A DNA stretch of 45,564 nucleotides, taken from a virus. Shown here piece after piece: positions 14,701 to 23,047 of this stretch (positions within the stretch are counted from its first letter, which is position 1; every line of letters starts with the position of its first letter). The DNA lies in IMG/VR virus record IMGVR_UViG_3300046471_000246, positions 1 to 45,564 of that record; one strand, 5' to 3'. The notes under the pieces were generated by a model. That model saw only the letters and a program-made list of their open reading frames with translations. It was not told the origin of the DNA and did no database searches. The position numbers were made by a program, and so were the translations under genes.

Positions 14701-15711
14701 TCAACCTATAAGTGAAAGTTCGGTAACGGCGGCAGTTACGCTCAACGCTTCAACATCGTATGAAGTGGCCACAACAACATTGCGAAGAACTATTCCAGTA
14801 GCTTGCGCGGTTGCATCTAAGGCGTCGGTATAACCAGAGGTCTTAACCACATCGCGCAGCACCAAAGCTGAAGGCGTTGCGCTGGCATCAAGCGCCTCGA
14901 CTGGGGTAACGGCCTTGACCATGTCGCGCAGGGTGATTGCCACAGGCATCGCGCGAGCGTCTAAGGCCTCCGCATCGCCACCGCCGTTTACAATCCCGTC
15001 TCTCAGCGATAGCGCTGACGGCATAGCGTGCGCGTCGAGCGCTTCGATTTCCTCCATCCCGTACGGCCGCGAAGTCAGCGCATAACCCTCGGCGCGCTCA
15101 ACCTCAAACAGCCATTGCGGAACCGCCCCGCTCATGTCCGTCAGGTCTTCATTCAGCGCGACCATGTAGGCCGTGCCGCGATACGCGGGAACGTTACCGG
15201 CACCCCATATCGCTTCCAGATCTGGCGACGGCATCTGCGTCCATGCGCCGAGATAAAGCCGATACGCCTTGAGGAACACGCCGTTGTTGGCACGACCCCA
15301 ATCGTTTCCGCGCGCGTCATACACCAGCTTGTTGTTGCGCCAGATCCGCGCAAATGCGGTGATCGGCCCTTCGCAAACGCCCAGGGCGTAAGTGCGAAAG
15401 ACATGCTCGACCTTCTGCGTCTTCTTGCTGCTGCCACCCTTGCCGCCGCTGTCGACGCTCTCTTTCACCATCCGCTTGATGGGTTCTTGGCAGTGAATGA
15501 GGTTGCCCCCGATCGGGCGAACCCGGCCCCAGATAATTGCGCGGGGTTCGGATTCCTTGGCGGTCTGCTGGCTGATCTCGCCGAGCTTGGATTCGATGGG
15601 GTCGCTGGTTAAGCCCAGCGCCTTATCCAGCTTCACGTCCATGCCCAGGCTGGTGAAACGGTCGATCTTGCCGAATATTGAGTTGCTGCCAAAAATCAGC
15701 GTGCTACTCAT
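14701..15711 (-). CDS. tail tip protein, N-terminal gpJ-like part with five ~24-aa repeats
   Basis: Residues 1-215 (SNSIFGKIDRFTSLGMDV, ESEPRAIIWGRVRPIGGN, VFRTYALGVCEGPITAFARI) match the start of host-specificity or tail tip proteins of lambda/GTA-like siphoviruses. From about residue 221 the protein changes into five imperfect repeats of about 24 residues, each starting EALDA or DALDA and containing ALxLRDxV. It then ends, where relatives would continue for hundreds of residues. The ATG overlaps the NlpC/P60 stop (ATGA). The repeats probably form a beta-rich spacer. Confidence 0.75.
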   Translation of the reverse strand: MSSTLIFGSNSIFGKIDRFTSLGMDVKLDKALGLTSDPIESKLGEISQQTAKESEPRAIIWGRVRPIGGNLIHCQEPIKRMVKESVDSGGKGGSSKKTQKVEHVFRTYALGVCEGPITAFARIWRNNKLVYDARGNDWGRANNGVFLKAYRLYLGAWTQMPSPDLEAIWGAGNVPAYRGTAYMVALNEDLTDMSGAVPQWLFEVERAEGYALTSRPYGMEEIEALDAHAMPSALSLRDGIVNGGGDAEALDARAMPVAITLRDMVKAVTPVEALDASATPSALVLRDVVKTSGYTDALDATAQATGIVLRNVVVATSYDVEALSVTAAVTELSLIG

Positions 15712-16130
15712 TGCCAGGGCCTATAGATCCGCACAATGCGTCGACGCCACGCATCATCAATGCCGTGCTCCGTGACCGATATCTGGCTGAAACTATGGAT
15801 CAGCGTCAGGCCCAGCTCATTGGACGCGATCAGTCCGACGTGTGACGGCTCGGTCGAGCCATCCCAAGCCATCAGCACCACGTCACCGGCGCGCAGATCC
15901 TCGACCGGTTCGCCGAAGTGCTCGAGCATTTCACGCTCCAGACCATCCATGTGCGGGGTGCGGCTGTAGTCCAGCCGATCGCGCATCAGCAGCCCGCCGG
16001 CGGCCATGGCGATGACCACCAGGCCAATGCAGTCGATGCCGTATTTGCTTCGGCCCCGGTGCCGCCACTTGCTCCCCAGAAAGGTGCGAGCCTCGGCAAT
16101 GGAAGCGTCAATCGACAATTGCAGATCCAC
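15708..16130 (-). CDS. NlpC/P60-family tail peptidoglycan hydrolase
   Basis: The 140-residue protein has the catalytic cysteine in YGIDCIGLV (about residue 33), the histidine in EPSHVGLI and a second conserved histidine in LIHSF, the NlpC/P60 arrangement. In long-tailed phages this tail tip hydrolase opens the murein for DNA entry. The GTG start at 16128-16130 follows GGAGGTTTGA. It sits between the DUF2163-type and tail tip genes, the standard order. Confidence 0.92.
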   Translation of the reverse strand: MDLQLSIDASIAEARTFLGSKWRHRGRSKYGIDCIGLVVIAMAAGGLLMRDRLDYSRTPHMDGLEREMLEHFGEPVEDLRAGDVVLMAWDGSTEPSHVGLIASNELGLTLIHSFSQISVTEHGIDDAWRRRIVRIYRPWQ

Positions 16131-17022
16131 TCAAACCTCCGAACGTTTGCGCGCCAGGCGTCATCGATTCCGTGCCGTCACCGACCGGAATGTATGGCTC
16201 GCCCTTGTAGTTGATGTAGTTGCCGTAGGCCGTGCAGAAACTCGGGGACTTGTTGCAGTCGCGGCGGATCTCGAACTGGTGGCCGACCTCGATCAGAAAC
16301 GGCACCGGCTCCAGCAACGCCACGGTGTGACTGGCAGGGCTATACCCTTCGACCTGGTACAGCCGAGAGCCCCGGTTGGGCCCGGTGATCCAGCGCAGTC
16401 GGCCCGGCACCACCTCCTGATCCAGGACCAGCCCGGAAGCGGCGAACACCACATGCGGTTCGCCGCCGAGCGCCGTTACCGTGCCGGCACGCCACATGCC
16501 AGAAGCGTCCACGCCACAGCCGGTTTGCCCGCGGGCCTCACTGCCAAACACCGCGCGACAGCGCCGCGACCACAGGTAACCAATGCTCTGTTTGAGCCGC
16601 ATGGCATAGCTGAGCAATTCCGGCACATAGATCGCCTGGCCGTCGACCGTCACCTGGCCCACGTCGCCGGCATCCATGACAATGTGGCCCATGCTCAGGT
16701 CAGCCCAGTTGACCAGGCGCATCTGCCATGCGGCGTCGTCCAGCTCCCCGGCCAACGCCATTTCCAGGGTGATGCCCGGCATGTCGACCGACAGCAGCGC
16801 CGTGGCTTCGGCGTTGTCTACCGACAGACCGGTGTCGGTGGCGATCACCGAGGGGTCAAAGCCATTCGCTGCGACGTACAACACGCCGTCGTAATAAACA
16901 TCGCGGTTCAACGTGGTCAGGCCGAACACCCGGCCATCGCTGAACGTTAGGCGTAACAGCCGGCAGGTGCTGGTGACGGACTGTTGTAGGTGCGCCAGTA
17001 GCGCAGGCGGGCATGACCTCAC
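16108..17022 (-). CDS. DUF2163-type tail tip protein (BR0599-like)
   Basis: The 304-residue product carries SVTSTCRLLRLTFSDGRVFG near the N-terminus and RDCNKSPSFCTAYGNYINYK near the C-terminus. The conserved cysteine-rich C-terminus is characteristic of this baseplate-hub family of siphoviruses and gene transfer agents. The GTG start overlaps the stop of the DUF2460 gene (GTGA) and its end overlaps the start of the NlpC/P60 gene, so these genes form a tightly coupled tail tip operon. Confidence 0.88.
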   Translation of the reverse strand: MRSCPPALLAHLQQSVTSTCRLLRLTFSDGRVFGLTTLNRDVYYDGVLYVAANGFDPSVIATDTGLSVDNAEATALLSVDMPGITLEMALAGELDDAAWQMRLVNWADLSMGHIVMDAGDVGQVTVDGQAIYVPELLSYAMRLKQSIGYLWSRRCRAVFGSEARGQTGCGVDASGMWRAGTVTALGGEPHVVFAASGLVLDQEVVPGRLRWITGPNRGSRLYQVEGYSPASHTVALLEPVPFLIEVGHQFEIRRDCNKSPSFCTAYGNYINYKGEPYIPVGDGTESMTPGAQTFGGLSGSAIVD

Positions 17023-17615
17023 GTCGGCACCTCCACCAGATCCACGTCAGCGCCGAGCATGAAACCTTCGTCACCTGGTGCCACCGGCGAAAAGTCCAGA
17101 CGGTCCGAGGCAAAGCGCACCGGCACGTCAAATTCACCTGACCAGGTCAGCACTGCATCCACAGTCGCCGTTACCGTAACGTTTCCCGTGACGTAGTCGA
17201 CCACCACCATCGGCATGACCTGGCCATCGGCGTAGATCGTCACCGTGCCGGCCACCGGCTTGCTAATCGGCCGCAGCAGATTCAACGGGCCGAACTTGTA
17301 GGTTTTGGTCAGCTGCACCTGCTGCTCACCGCCGGTGCCGTAACCGATCTGTTCGCGGTCCGCTTCGTAGTCAACCCAATCCTTGAAGCGGAAGGCGATC
17401 GCGCTGCCCATGCTCGCCATGTGCGCGCCGCGCACCAGTAGATGGTCCTCCGGATACAACGCGCTGTAGCTCACGCTGTAGCGGCCCAGCGGGCGCGTCC
17501 AGTTGGCATTGCGCCGTTCCTGGCCAGAGCGCAGGGCGGTGATGCGGGTGTTAAATTCCTGTCCGAAATGCGACCCGTAGGCCACATCGTCCAGCAGCCG
17601 GGTTTCATTGAACAT
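17019..17615 (-). CDS. DUF2460-type distal tail protein
   Basis: The 198-residue protein opens MFNETRLLDDVAYGSHFGQE and contains RSGQERRNANWTRPLGRYSV, the diagnostic N-terminal motif of DUF2460 tail proteins that follow the tape measure in lambda/GTA-like siphoviruses and form the distal tail ring. The ATG at 17613-17615 overlaps the tape-measure stop (ATGA). Confidence 0.9.
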   Translation of the reverse strand: MFNETRLLDDVAYGSHFGQEFNTRITALRSGQERRNANWTRPLGRYSVSYSALYPEDHLLVRGAHMASMGSAIAFRFKDWVDYEADREQIGYGTGGEQQVQLTKTYKFGPLNLLRPISKPVAGTVTIYADGQVMPMVVVDYVTGNVTVTATVDAVLTWSGEFDVPVRFASDRLDFSPVAPGDEGFMLGADVDLVEVPT

Positions 17616-20600
17616 CAACCTAATCTCCCAATCGCCGTTTGCTGTTTGCGCACGGCGTCACGCTGCATCTGGTTGGAGGTACGGTTATCGACGCGGCCGG
17701 TGGTGTAGATGTTTTGCGTCACGGCCACCGAGCGATCGACATTCGTTGAGCCGCCCCATCGAGCACCCTGCCCGCCGCTAGAACCACCAGCGGCCGCTAG
17801 GTCACTACCACCCGAAGGCAACATGGAAATGTCGCCGTTGCTCAGCGCTTCCAGCGTGCCAACGCCGATGCGCGCGGTAGCCTCCGCGTTCATGACGTAT
17901 TCCTGGCCATGCACCGCACCGACCACCTGTTTCCGGCCGAAATTGCCGGTGTAGCCACCCTTCTCGAATCCCACGCCGGCGATTTTTGCAACGTTCACCG
18001 CCGCCGCCACACCTACGCCGGCCGCCGCGATAAAGTTGAAGGGAGGCGGGAAAGCGCCCAGCGCACGCTGTACACCGAGAATCCCTTGAATGGTCGCTTC
18101 GGCGATCGCCGAAGCCTTACCGATCGCGGCCAGCTTCTTGTTTTCCGACGTGCTGAGCGCGGCCATGTTGCCGAAGAAATCCGCTGCGCCCGTGAGCATC
18201 GCGGTGTTTTTCGCCGAGGAAATGGCGGCCTCGTTGTCCCTGGCCTGCTTGTTGATGTTGGCCACGCGATCGGCGTAGGACTGCTCGTTGATGACCTTAA
18301 GGTCCAGATAGCCTTGTTGCTTCTCCAGCTCGGCGGCGCGCCACGCTTCCAGATCCTCGGCGTCCTTGTTCAGGCGTTCTATTTCACTGGTCGGCCCGCC
18401 AATGGAAACGTCGATGCCCGCAGCTTTTGGCGCCTGGGTGACACCCTCCACGGTTTTGGGCGGCAGCTGGGCTTGCAGGTTGATATCCCGAATCTTTTTC
18501 AGATTCTCCAGCTGGGTTGCCGCTTCGGTGTTCCCTTGGCGCTGGTACTCCAGCATTTTCGCCGCATCGTCCAGTTCGGACTGCGCCGCGTTGGCGGCTT
18601 TGAGCTGGCCCGTCTCTTTCAGGATCTCGATGCGGGCCTGCTCGATCTTGATCGCATCCTCAGCCGACTTGTTCAGCCGGCCCAGGGCATCCAGTTCGGA
18701 GGCCAGCCCCTTCAAGCGCTCCTGTTGCTGGGTGTTCAATCCAGCCAGCTTGCCGGTCTGCAACTCGAAGTTGAGTTTGGAAACTTCGGTAACGGTCTTC
18801 TGCTTGCCGGTTGTCTGGTCAATCAGCGATATCTGCCGCAGGTAGGCTTCCTCGGCCGACTCAAACGATTTGAGCTGAGCCTTGGCAGCGCTGGCCGCTT
18901 CACTGGTGGTCTTGCGTGCCGCCGCCGCTGCCGCGTCGTCTGCGGCCTTTTGCGAGTCCTTCGCCGCTGCCGCCGACCGGATGGCCACGACCATGCCTTC
19001 GGTCAGCAGGGTGTTTTCAGCAATGAACCGATTCGCTGCCTGGAGCGCTGTTTTGTCTTGCGCCGCCCCGAGCTGCTTTTGCAACTGGTCCAGGTACTTC
19101 TGCCCGTCGGTTTCAGCCTGCGCCTTGGCCGCGTTGTTCTGCAGCTGGGCACGGGTGTTTTCGTCCGTTTCCCCGGACAGCTCAGCGAGCGCTTGTTTCT
19201 GCTTGTTCAGCGTGGCGGTCAGGTCAGAAACCTTGATTTGACCGGTCTCGATTGCCTGCGCCATTTCCTCGGTGACGCCGGGAATCAGCCGCACCTGGTC
19301 GGCCACCGTCTTCCAGTCCACCGACTGGCCGGCGGCCGAATCCTTCACCGCCTGGTTGACGATGTCCATGGCCTTCTGAAACTCGGCCGGCAGCGGCGCG
19401 ATGCCACCCATAAAGCCGGACGCGCCCGCCAAACCCGCACTGGACAAGCTGGCTTGCAGCTCAAAAGCGATCGAGCCAGCCGCGGCGGTCAGGTCTTTCT
19501 GTGTGTCCGCGATCGAGGCCCGCAGCTCGCGCAGCGTGACCGACTGCGTGGCGCGGTTCAGTTTGTTGAATCGCTCGGTGAGCTTGTCGAGCGGGTCGGC
19601 CAGGTCGCCTAACTTCTGCTCCAGGACACTGGTGTTATCACGCAATGTCAGGAACGCCGTGGCAGCGCCGACGGCCAACATGGCGATGCCGACCGGGCCA
19701 CCCAACAGGCCGAGCACCGTGCGCGCAGGGCTGACCATTGCAGACTGCGCGGCCGTTACGGCGGCCGTGGCTCGCGCCTCGACCATGCGCGCCTCGGCAA
19801 CCTGGAGCGCCATTTCCCGCTCAACCGCCATGCCGCTGATACGGGTTTTGGAAGCGGCCAGTTCTTTCTCGGCGAGGAACAGCGCCGTAGCGGCTTTTTG
19901 CTGTTCGGCCTGCGCAGCCAGCAACACGGTCGCTGCCTCGGCGCGGCGCGCGATCGCTGTTTCCAGCGAGGCCTTGGTGGCCGTTACCGACGCCGCTGCT
20001 GATACCCCGAGGTTGCGCGCATACACGGCCAGCGCCGCGGCCGCTGCAACGCCGGCGATTTCCGCAAGGGTCTCGAAATTATCGCCCAACAGCGAGATAC
20101 CGCTGGCCAGCAGGCCGGTACCGTCGTACGTCTCATTGAGACGGCCGACGTAGACCGAAAAGGCATTGCTGAGGTTCTGGATTGCGTCACGCACGGCCAC
20201 GCCCATGCTGTCAGCCAGCAGGCCATTGGCCTCGGCGGATTTCTGTAGGCCGGTGGTCAGGGTGTCGAGGCTGAGTTTGCCTTGGGCGCCCAGGCTTCGG
20301 ATCTGCTCCGACGTTTGCCCGGTCGATTTGGCGATGGTGTCGACGATGGTCGGCATTGCCGCGAGGATCGATTGCCAGCCGTCGGCCTCGATCTTGCCGG
20401 TTTGCAATGCTTTGGAATAGGCATCGATCGCCGCCGCGCCCTTCTCGGCTGACGCCGAGTTGGTCACCAGCAGGAAACTGAAACTGTCCATGACATCGAG
20501 CGCTTGCTCGGTGTTGTAGCCCATCGACTTAAGGCTGTCCGCCGTCCGGATGTACAGTTCCTGGGCTTCGCTCAGCGGTCGGTAGGTACGCTTGGACGTG

Positions 20601-20935
20601 CTCAGCAGGCGCTGCTGCACCAGGTCGTACTCGCCGACGCTGCTGGTTGCCTGACCGATGCGATCGGACATCTGCCCATAGGAGTCGGCCGTTTCCACGA
20701 TCTTGCCGATCGAGGCAGCACCAACAGCTGCCGCCAATACGGTTTTGATCAGGCCCGCCGCGCTCTCCGCACTGCTGCCCGCACGATCAAAGGCGGTGTC
20801 GACCCGCCCTAGGCTCTTGTCGATCTTGGTCGACGCCTGGGACACGCTGGTGTCGGCACGCGCCATTTCCTGACGCAGTTGCGCCGTCGTCGCTTCGATG
20901 CGGACCAACATGCCTTGAACGTCAGCATCTGCCAT
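17615..20935 (-). CDS. tail tape measure protein
   Basis: At 1106 residues this is the longest gene of the tail operon and sets tail length. The N-terminus (MADADVQGMLVRIEATTAQL, with SFSFLLVTNSASAEKGAAAI) is the TMP domain. The middle holds hydrophobic stretches (AVYARNLGVSAAASVTA, LLGGPVGIAMLAVGAATAFL), followed by long Ala/Gln coiled coils and a C-terminal glycine-rich part with a further hydrophobic segment. TTTAGGAGAAAGGT precedes the ATG. It follows the frameshifted chaperone genes, apart from one inserted moron. Confidence 0.95.
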   Translation of the reverse strand: MADADVQGMLVRIEATTAQLRQEMARADTSVSQASTKIDKSLGRVDTAFDRAGSSAESAAGLIKTVLAAAVGAASIGKIVETADSYGQMSDRIGQATSSVGEYDLVQQRLLSTSKRTYRPLSEAQELYIRTADSLKSMGYNTEQALDVMDSFSFLLVTNSASAEKGAAAIDAYSKALQTGKIEADGWQSILAAMPTIVDTIAKSTGQTSEQIRSLGAQGKLSLDTLTTGLQKSAEANGLLADSMGVAVRDAIQNLSNAFSVYVGRLNETYDGTGLLASGISLLGDNFETLAEIAGVAAAAALAVYARNLGVSAAASVTATKASLETAIARRAEAATVLLAAQAEQQKAATALFLAEKELAASKTRISGMAVEREMALQVAEARMVEARATAAVTAAQSAMVSPARTVLGLLGGPVGIAMLAVGAATAFLTLRDNTSVLEQKLGDLADPLDKLTERFNKLNRATQSVTLRELRASIADTQKDLTAAAGSIAFELQASLSSAGLAGASGFMGGIAPLPAEFQKAMDIVNQAVKDSAAGQSVDWKTVADQVRLIPGVTEEMAQAIETGQIKVSDLTATLNKQKQALAELSGETDENTRAQLQNNAAKAQAETDGQKYLDQLQKQLGAAQDKTALQAANRFIAENTLLTEGMVVAIRSAAAAKDSQKAADDAAAAAARKTTSEAASAAKAQLKSFESAEEAYLRQISLIDQTTGKQKTVTEVSKLNFELQTGKLAGLNTQQQERLKGLASELDALGRLNKSAEDAIKIEQARIEILKETGQLKAANAAQSELDDAAKMLEYQRQGNTEAATQLENLKKIRDINLQAQLPPKTVEGVTQAPKAAGIDVSIGGPTSEIERLNKDAEDLEAWRAAELEKQQGYLDLKVINEQSYADRVANINKQARDNEAAISSAKNTAMLTGAADFFGNMAALSTSENKKLAAIGKASAIAEATIQGILGVQRALGAFPPPFNFIAAAGVGVAAAVNVAKIAGVGFEKGGYTGNFGRKQVVGAVHGQEYVMNAEATARIGVGTLEALSNGDISMLPSGGSDLAAAGGSSGGQGARWGGSTNVDRSVAVTQNIYTTGRVDNRTSNQMQRDAVRKQQTAIGRLG

Positions 20936-20975
20936 ACCTTTCTCCTAAACTACCAATCACTTAAATCGCGGACAT

Positions 20976-20999
20976 AAAAAAACCCGCACTTGGCGGGTT
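20976..20999 (-). terminator. intrinsic terminator after the membrane moron
   Basis: AACCCGC at 20981-20987 and GCGGGTT at 20993-20999 form a stem with a 5-base loop. A run of A at the left gives seven T on the minus strand. It lies between the moron and the tape-measure gene, inside the tail operon. Confidence 0.88.
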
Positions 21000-21021
21000 C
21001 TGGTAAAGACACATCGGACTG

Positions 21022-21468
21022 TTATTTACACAACGCGGTCCACATACGGAAGAAGTCCGCTGATTTAACACCGCTGTCGCGCTCCAGCGCCACTTGGCCA
21101 TCGCCGATGACTACAAACCGCTGAAAACCTGTGAACGCGCCAAAACTATTCTTTGAGTTCACTTCGCCACAGAATCCGTGTTGCCCACGGAACTGCGCGC
21201 TTGCAGCATCTTTCAGCGAAGCGGACACATGCTCCCTCGCTACACGTTCGCGTTTGATTTCGTTTAACTCTGCGGTGCTATCTGCCCGCTCGACCTTCTT
21301 ATCTGAACCGCCACATAAATAAAACATCCAAACCAAAATCACCGCCCCAACGCCTGAAAAAAATACTGCCCTAAGACTATTTTCAGATGCTGGTTGTTTC
21401 GCAATCATGCCGCAGAGAGACAAAACGAATACAACGATAAAGAACGTGAGGACGACAGCTAAAAACAT
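21022..21468 (-). CDS. membrane-anchored moron within the tail operon
   Basis: The ATG at 21466-21468 is chosen because AGGGAAG lies six bases upstream. The 148-residue product has two hydrophobic segments near its N-terminus (residues about 2-22 and 34-52). A soluble domain with two cysteines follows, containing GQHGFCGEVNSKNSFGAFTG and FQRFVVIGDGQVALE. It is placed between the tail chaperones and the tape measure and carries its own terminator. That pattern suggests an independently acquired gene expressed from lysogens, possibly acting at the cell envelope such as in superinfection exclusion (inference). Confidence 0.65.
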   Translation of the reverse strand: MFLAVVLTFFIVVFVLSLCGMIAKQPASENSLRAVFFSGVGAVILVWMFYLCGGSDKKVERADSTAELNEIKRERVAREHVSASLKDAASAQFRGQHGFCGEVNSKNSFGAFTGFQRFVVIGDGQVALERDSGVKSADFFRMWTALCK

Positions 21469-21512
21469 GTGCAACTTCCCTATTAAATTTTGAGCGCCGT
21501 GATTCTATACGG

Positions 21513-22078
21513 CTAATCCCTCTTACGTCCTGACAGCGCCATCCGTATTTTCTCTGCAACAGTTGCCGGTTGGGGTTTGTCTGCATCCGGCTTACCGCCA
21601 TTCTTTATTCGCGTCCACTCGATCTGCGCATCCAGAGCCATTAGCAATTCTGGGATAGGGGTGTGCCAAGCCACTGCAGGAGGCCAGCCAAGCCAGCCGA
21701 CTGCCCTGGAATAGAGACTGTCGACATAGCTGCCGTCGACTATGAGGTCGACGCCTCCGGCTCGGGCGCTTTTCCCGAGGTTTTGCCGCCGGGGTTGTAA
21801 AGCGCTGCCAGGTATTTGCTGAGTTTGATAGACACCTCAAACACACCTTCGAACCAGACGTTTTCTGCAACTACGTCGCGGCGTTTTTCGTCCAGATCCG
21901 CGCCGGCCAAAATCACACTGGCGCACGCATCAACGCTCAATGCCTGGAGCGCTGAGGAAGTTGCATTAAGTCCACCAAAGCGCGACTCGATCGCGCGTAC
22001 GGCGGCCAGAGTGGGCAGCAGCGCGTAAATTGTGCCGTTCACTTCAATCTCGGTGGTGCCGTGCAGAGTCCTGCTCAT
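21513..22078 (-). CDS. tail assembly chaperone, -1 frameshift product (gpGT-like)
   Basis: Reading from the 22078 start through a slippery GGGAAAA at 21776-21770 and shifting -1 gives a 188-residue fusion: 103 codons of the upstream chaperone plus 85 codons that begin SARAGGVDLIVDG and end VAEKIRMALSGRKRD at the TAG 21513-21515. The extension has no start codon of its own at a sensible place and is clearly coding (VGWLGWPPAVAWHTPIPELL). This mirrors lambda G/GT. Both products help load tail tube protein on the tape measure. Confidence 0.8.
21740..22078 (-). CDS. tail assembly chaperone, short form (gpG-like)
   Basis: The 112-residue protein (MSRTLHGTTEIEVNGTIYAL, then TLAAVRAIESRFGG) resembles the GTA gp10/tail chaperone family that follows the major tail protein. 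Without frameshifting, translation ends at a TAG at 21740-21742, ten codons after the slippery heptamer. It is encoded directly after the tail tube gene and before the tape measure, the canonical position. Confidence 0.85.
   Translation of the reverse strand: MSRTLHGTTEIEVNGTIYALLPTLAAVRAIESRFGGLNATSSALQALSVDACASVILAGADLDEKRRDVVAENVWFEGVFEVSIKLSKYLAALYNPGGKTSGKAPEPEASTS
21770..21776 (-). promoter_or_regulatory. -1 ribosomal frameshift heptamer GGGAAAA
   Basis: On the coding strand the 0-frame reads TCG GGA AAA GCG, so G-GGA-AAA fits X-XXY-YYZ. Slippage re-pairs with GGG AAA and opens the 85-codon extension. This is the same class of site as the GGGAAAG of lambda G/GT. Confidence 0.82.
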
Positions 22079-22099
22079 GATTCAGATCCTCAATGGATC

Positions 22100-22113
22100 G
22101 GGGCCGAAGCCCC
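22100..22113 (-). other. short stable hairpin after the tail tube gene
   Basis: GGGGC-CGAA-GCCCC (UUCG-type loop on the minus-strand transcript) lies between the tail tube and chaperone genes. There is no T run, so it may protect or pause the mRNA rather than terminate it. Confidence 0.4.
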
Positions 22114-22118
22114 GCCAT

Positions 22119-22604
22119 TTACGCTGCGACGATTTCGATGATGTCGGAGTTGATGCCGATGGTGACGTTACGGCGCACGACGTTATCAGCCGCACCCGGT
22201 GCCACGGTGTTGTTCATCACCTTGCCGCGCATGTAGAACACAGTCGGCAACACTGCCGGGACCGCATCTGCATCGCCGTCGTTCAGGGTAATCTTGATGT
22301 TGTAATCACCCTTGCCACGGTCCTTGTGCGCAACCTTAAGCGCCGACTGGCCCACGTCGCCGTTATCCAGACCGAGCGCCAGGGTCAGATCACCGGCATC
22401 TGCCGTGCCCTTGTACTTGCGCACACGACCGCCGCGCAGCGACGTGAAGGTCACCGAACTGAACGTGTCGCCGAACTCGCCCAGGTCTTCGATTTCACCG
22501 ACATCGACGTACGTGTCTGCCTTGTATTCAGTCTCGGTATCGGCGCCGGTCTTGCCGCCAATGGCGAACCGACATTCGGCCGCCGTATTCAGATTATCGG
22601 GCAT
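22119..22604 (-). CDS. major tail tube protein
   Basis: The 161-residue protein (GKTGADTETEYKADTYVDVG, then EFGDTFSSVTFTSLRGGRVR) has the size, position and strand-rich composition of siphovirus tail tube proteins related to the GTA major tail family. It polymerises into the tube around the tape measure. A clear TTTGGAGGATTACCC precedes the ATG. It lies between the terminator/neck proteins and the chaperones. Confidence 0.88.
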   Translation of the reverse strand: MPDNLNTAAECRFAIGGKTGADTETEYKADTYVDVGEIEDLGEFGDTFSSVTFTSLRGGRVRKYKGTADAGDLTLALGLDNGDVGQSALKVAHKDRGKGDYNIKITLNDGDADAVPAVLPTVFYMRGKVMNNTVAPGAADNVVRRNVTIGINSDIIEIVAA

Positions 22605-22660
22605 GGGTAATCCTCCAAATGCACATTGGATAAAGCCGCTGAGCGGCCGTTGTTGGGGTT

Positions 22661-23047
22661 TTAGTGGGTGGTGATGACGCGCAGCGTGATCGAACCCTGA
22701 TAGGTCACGCCATCCGCATCCCGCTGAGCCTCGGCCTGTTGCACGCGGACGGACACAGCGCGACCTACGGCCAATGGCAAGCGGCGCTCATCGAGCGCGG
22801 CGACCACCTCGCCAATAATGCGTTTGACCTCGGCCTGGCCATGCAGATCGGACCACACCGAAAAATAGACCAGCCGCTGTTCGCGCTTGCGCCCGAAGAC
22901 GGGCGAGTCATTGGTGGAGATCTCCCGATCAATCGAGACATAAGGCTTTGGGGTGTTCATCGGTGCACCGTCAAACACCGGGCATGATATTTCAGCTTCA
23001 AGCCTGGCTGTCAGAGCCACCTGTAACGCCAAAGATGGATCAGGCAT
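22661..23047 (-). CDS. DUF3168-type tail terminator/neck protein
   Basis: The ATG at 23045-23047 overlaps the stop of the HK97-gp10-like gene by eight bases. The 128-residue product begins MPDPSLALQVALTARLEAEI and contains KPYVSIDREISTNDSPVFG and IIGEVVAALDERRLPL, typical of DUF3168 (GTA gp8-like) tail terminator proteins that cap the tail before head joining. Confidence 0.87.
   Translation of the reverse strand: MPDPSLALQVALTARLEAEISCPVFDGAPMNTPKPYVSIDREISTNDSPVFGRKREQRLVYFSVWSDLHGQAEVKRIIGEVVAALDERRLPLAVGRAVSVRVQQAEAQRDADGVTYQGSITLRVITTH

Noticed and set aside
17909-19612. 567-aa frame antisense to the tape measure gene
   Set aside because: Antisense shadow of the tape-measure coding strand; no start signal and no domain.
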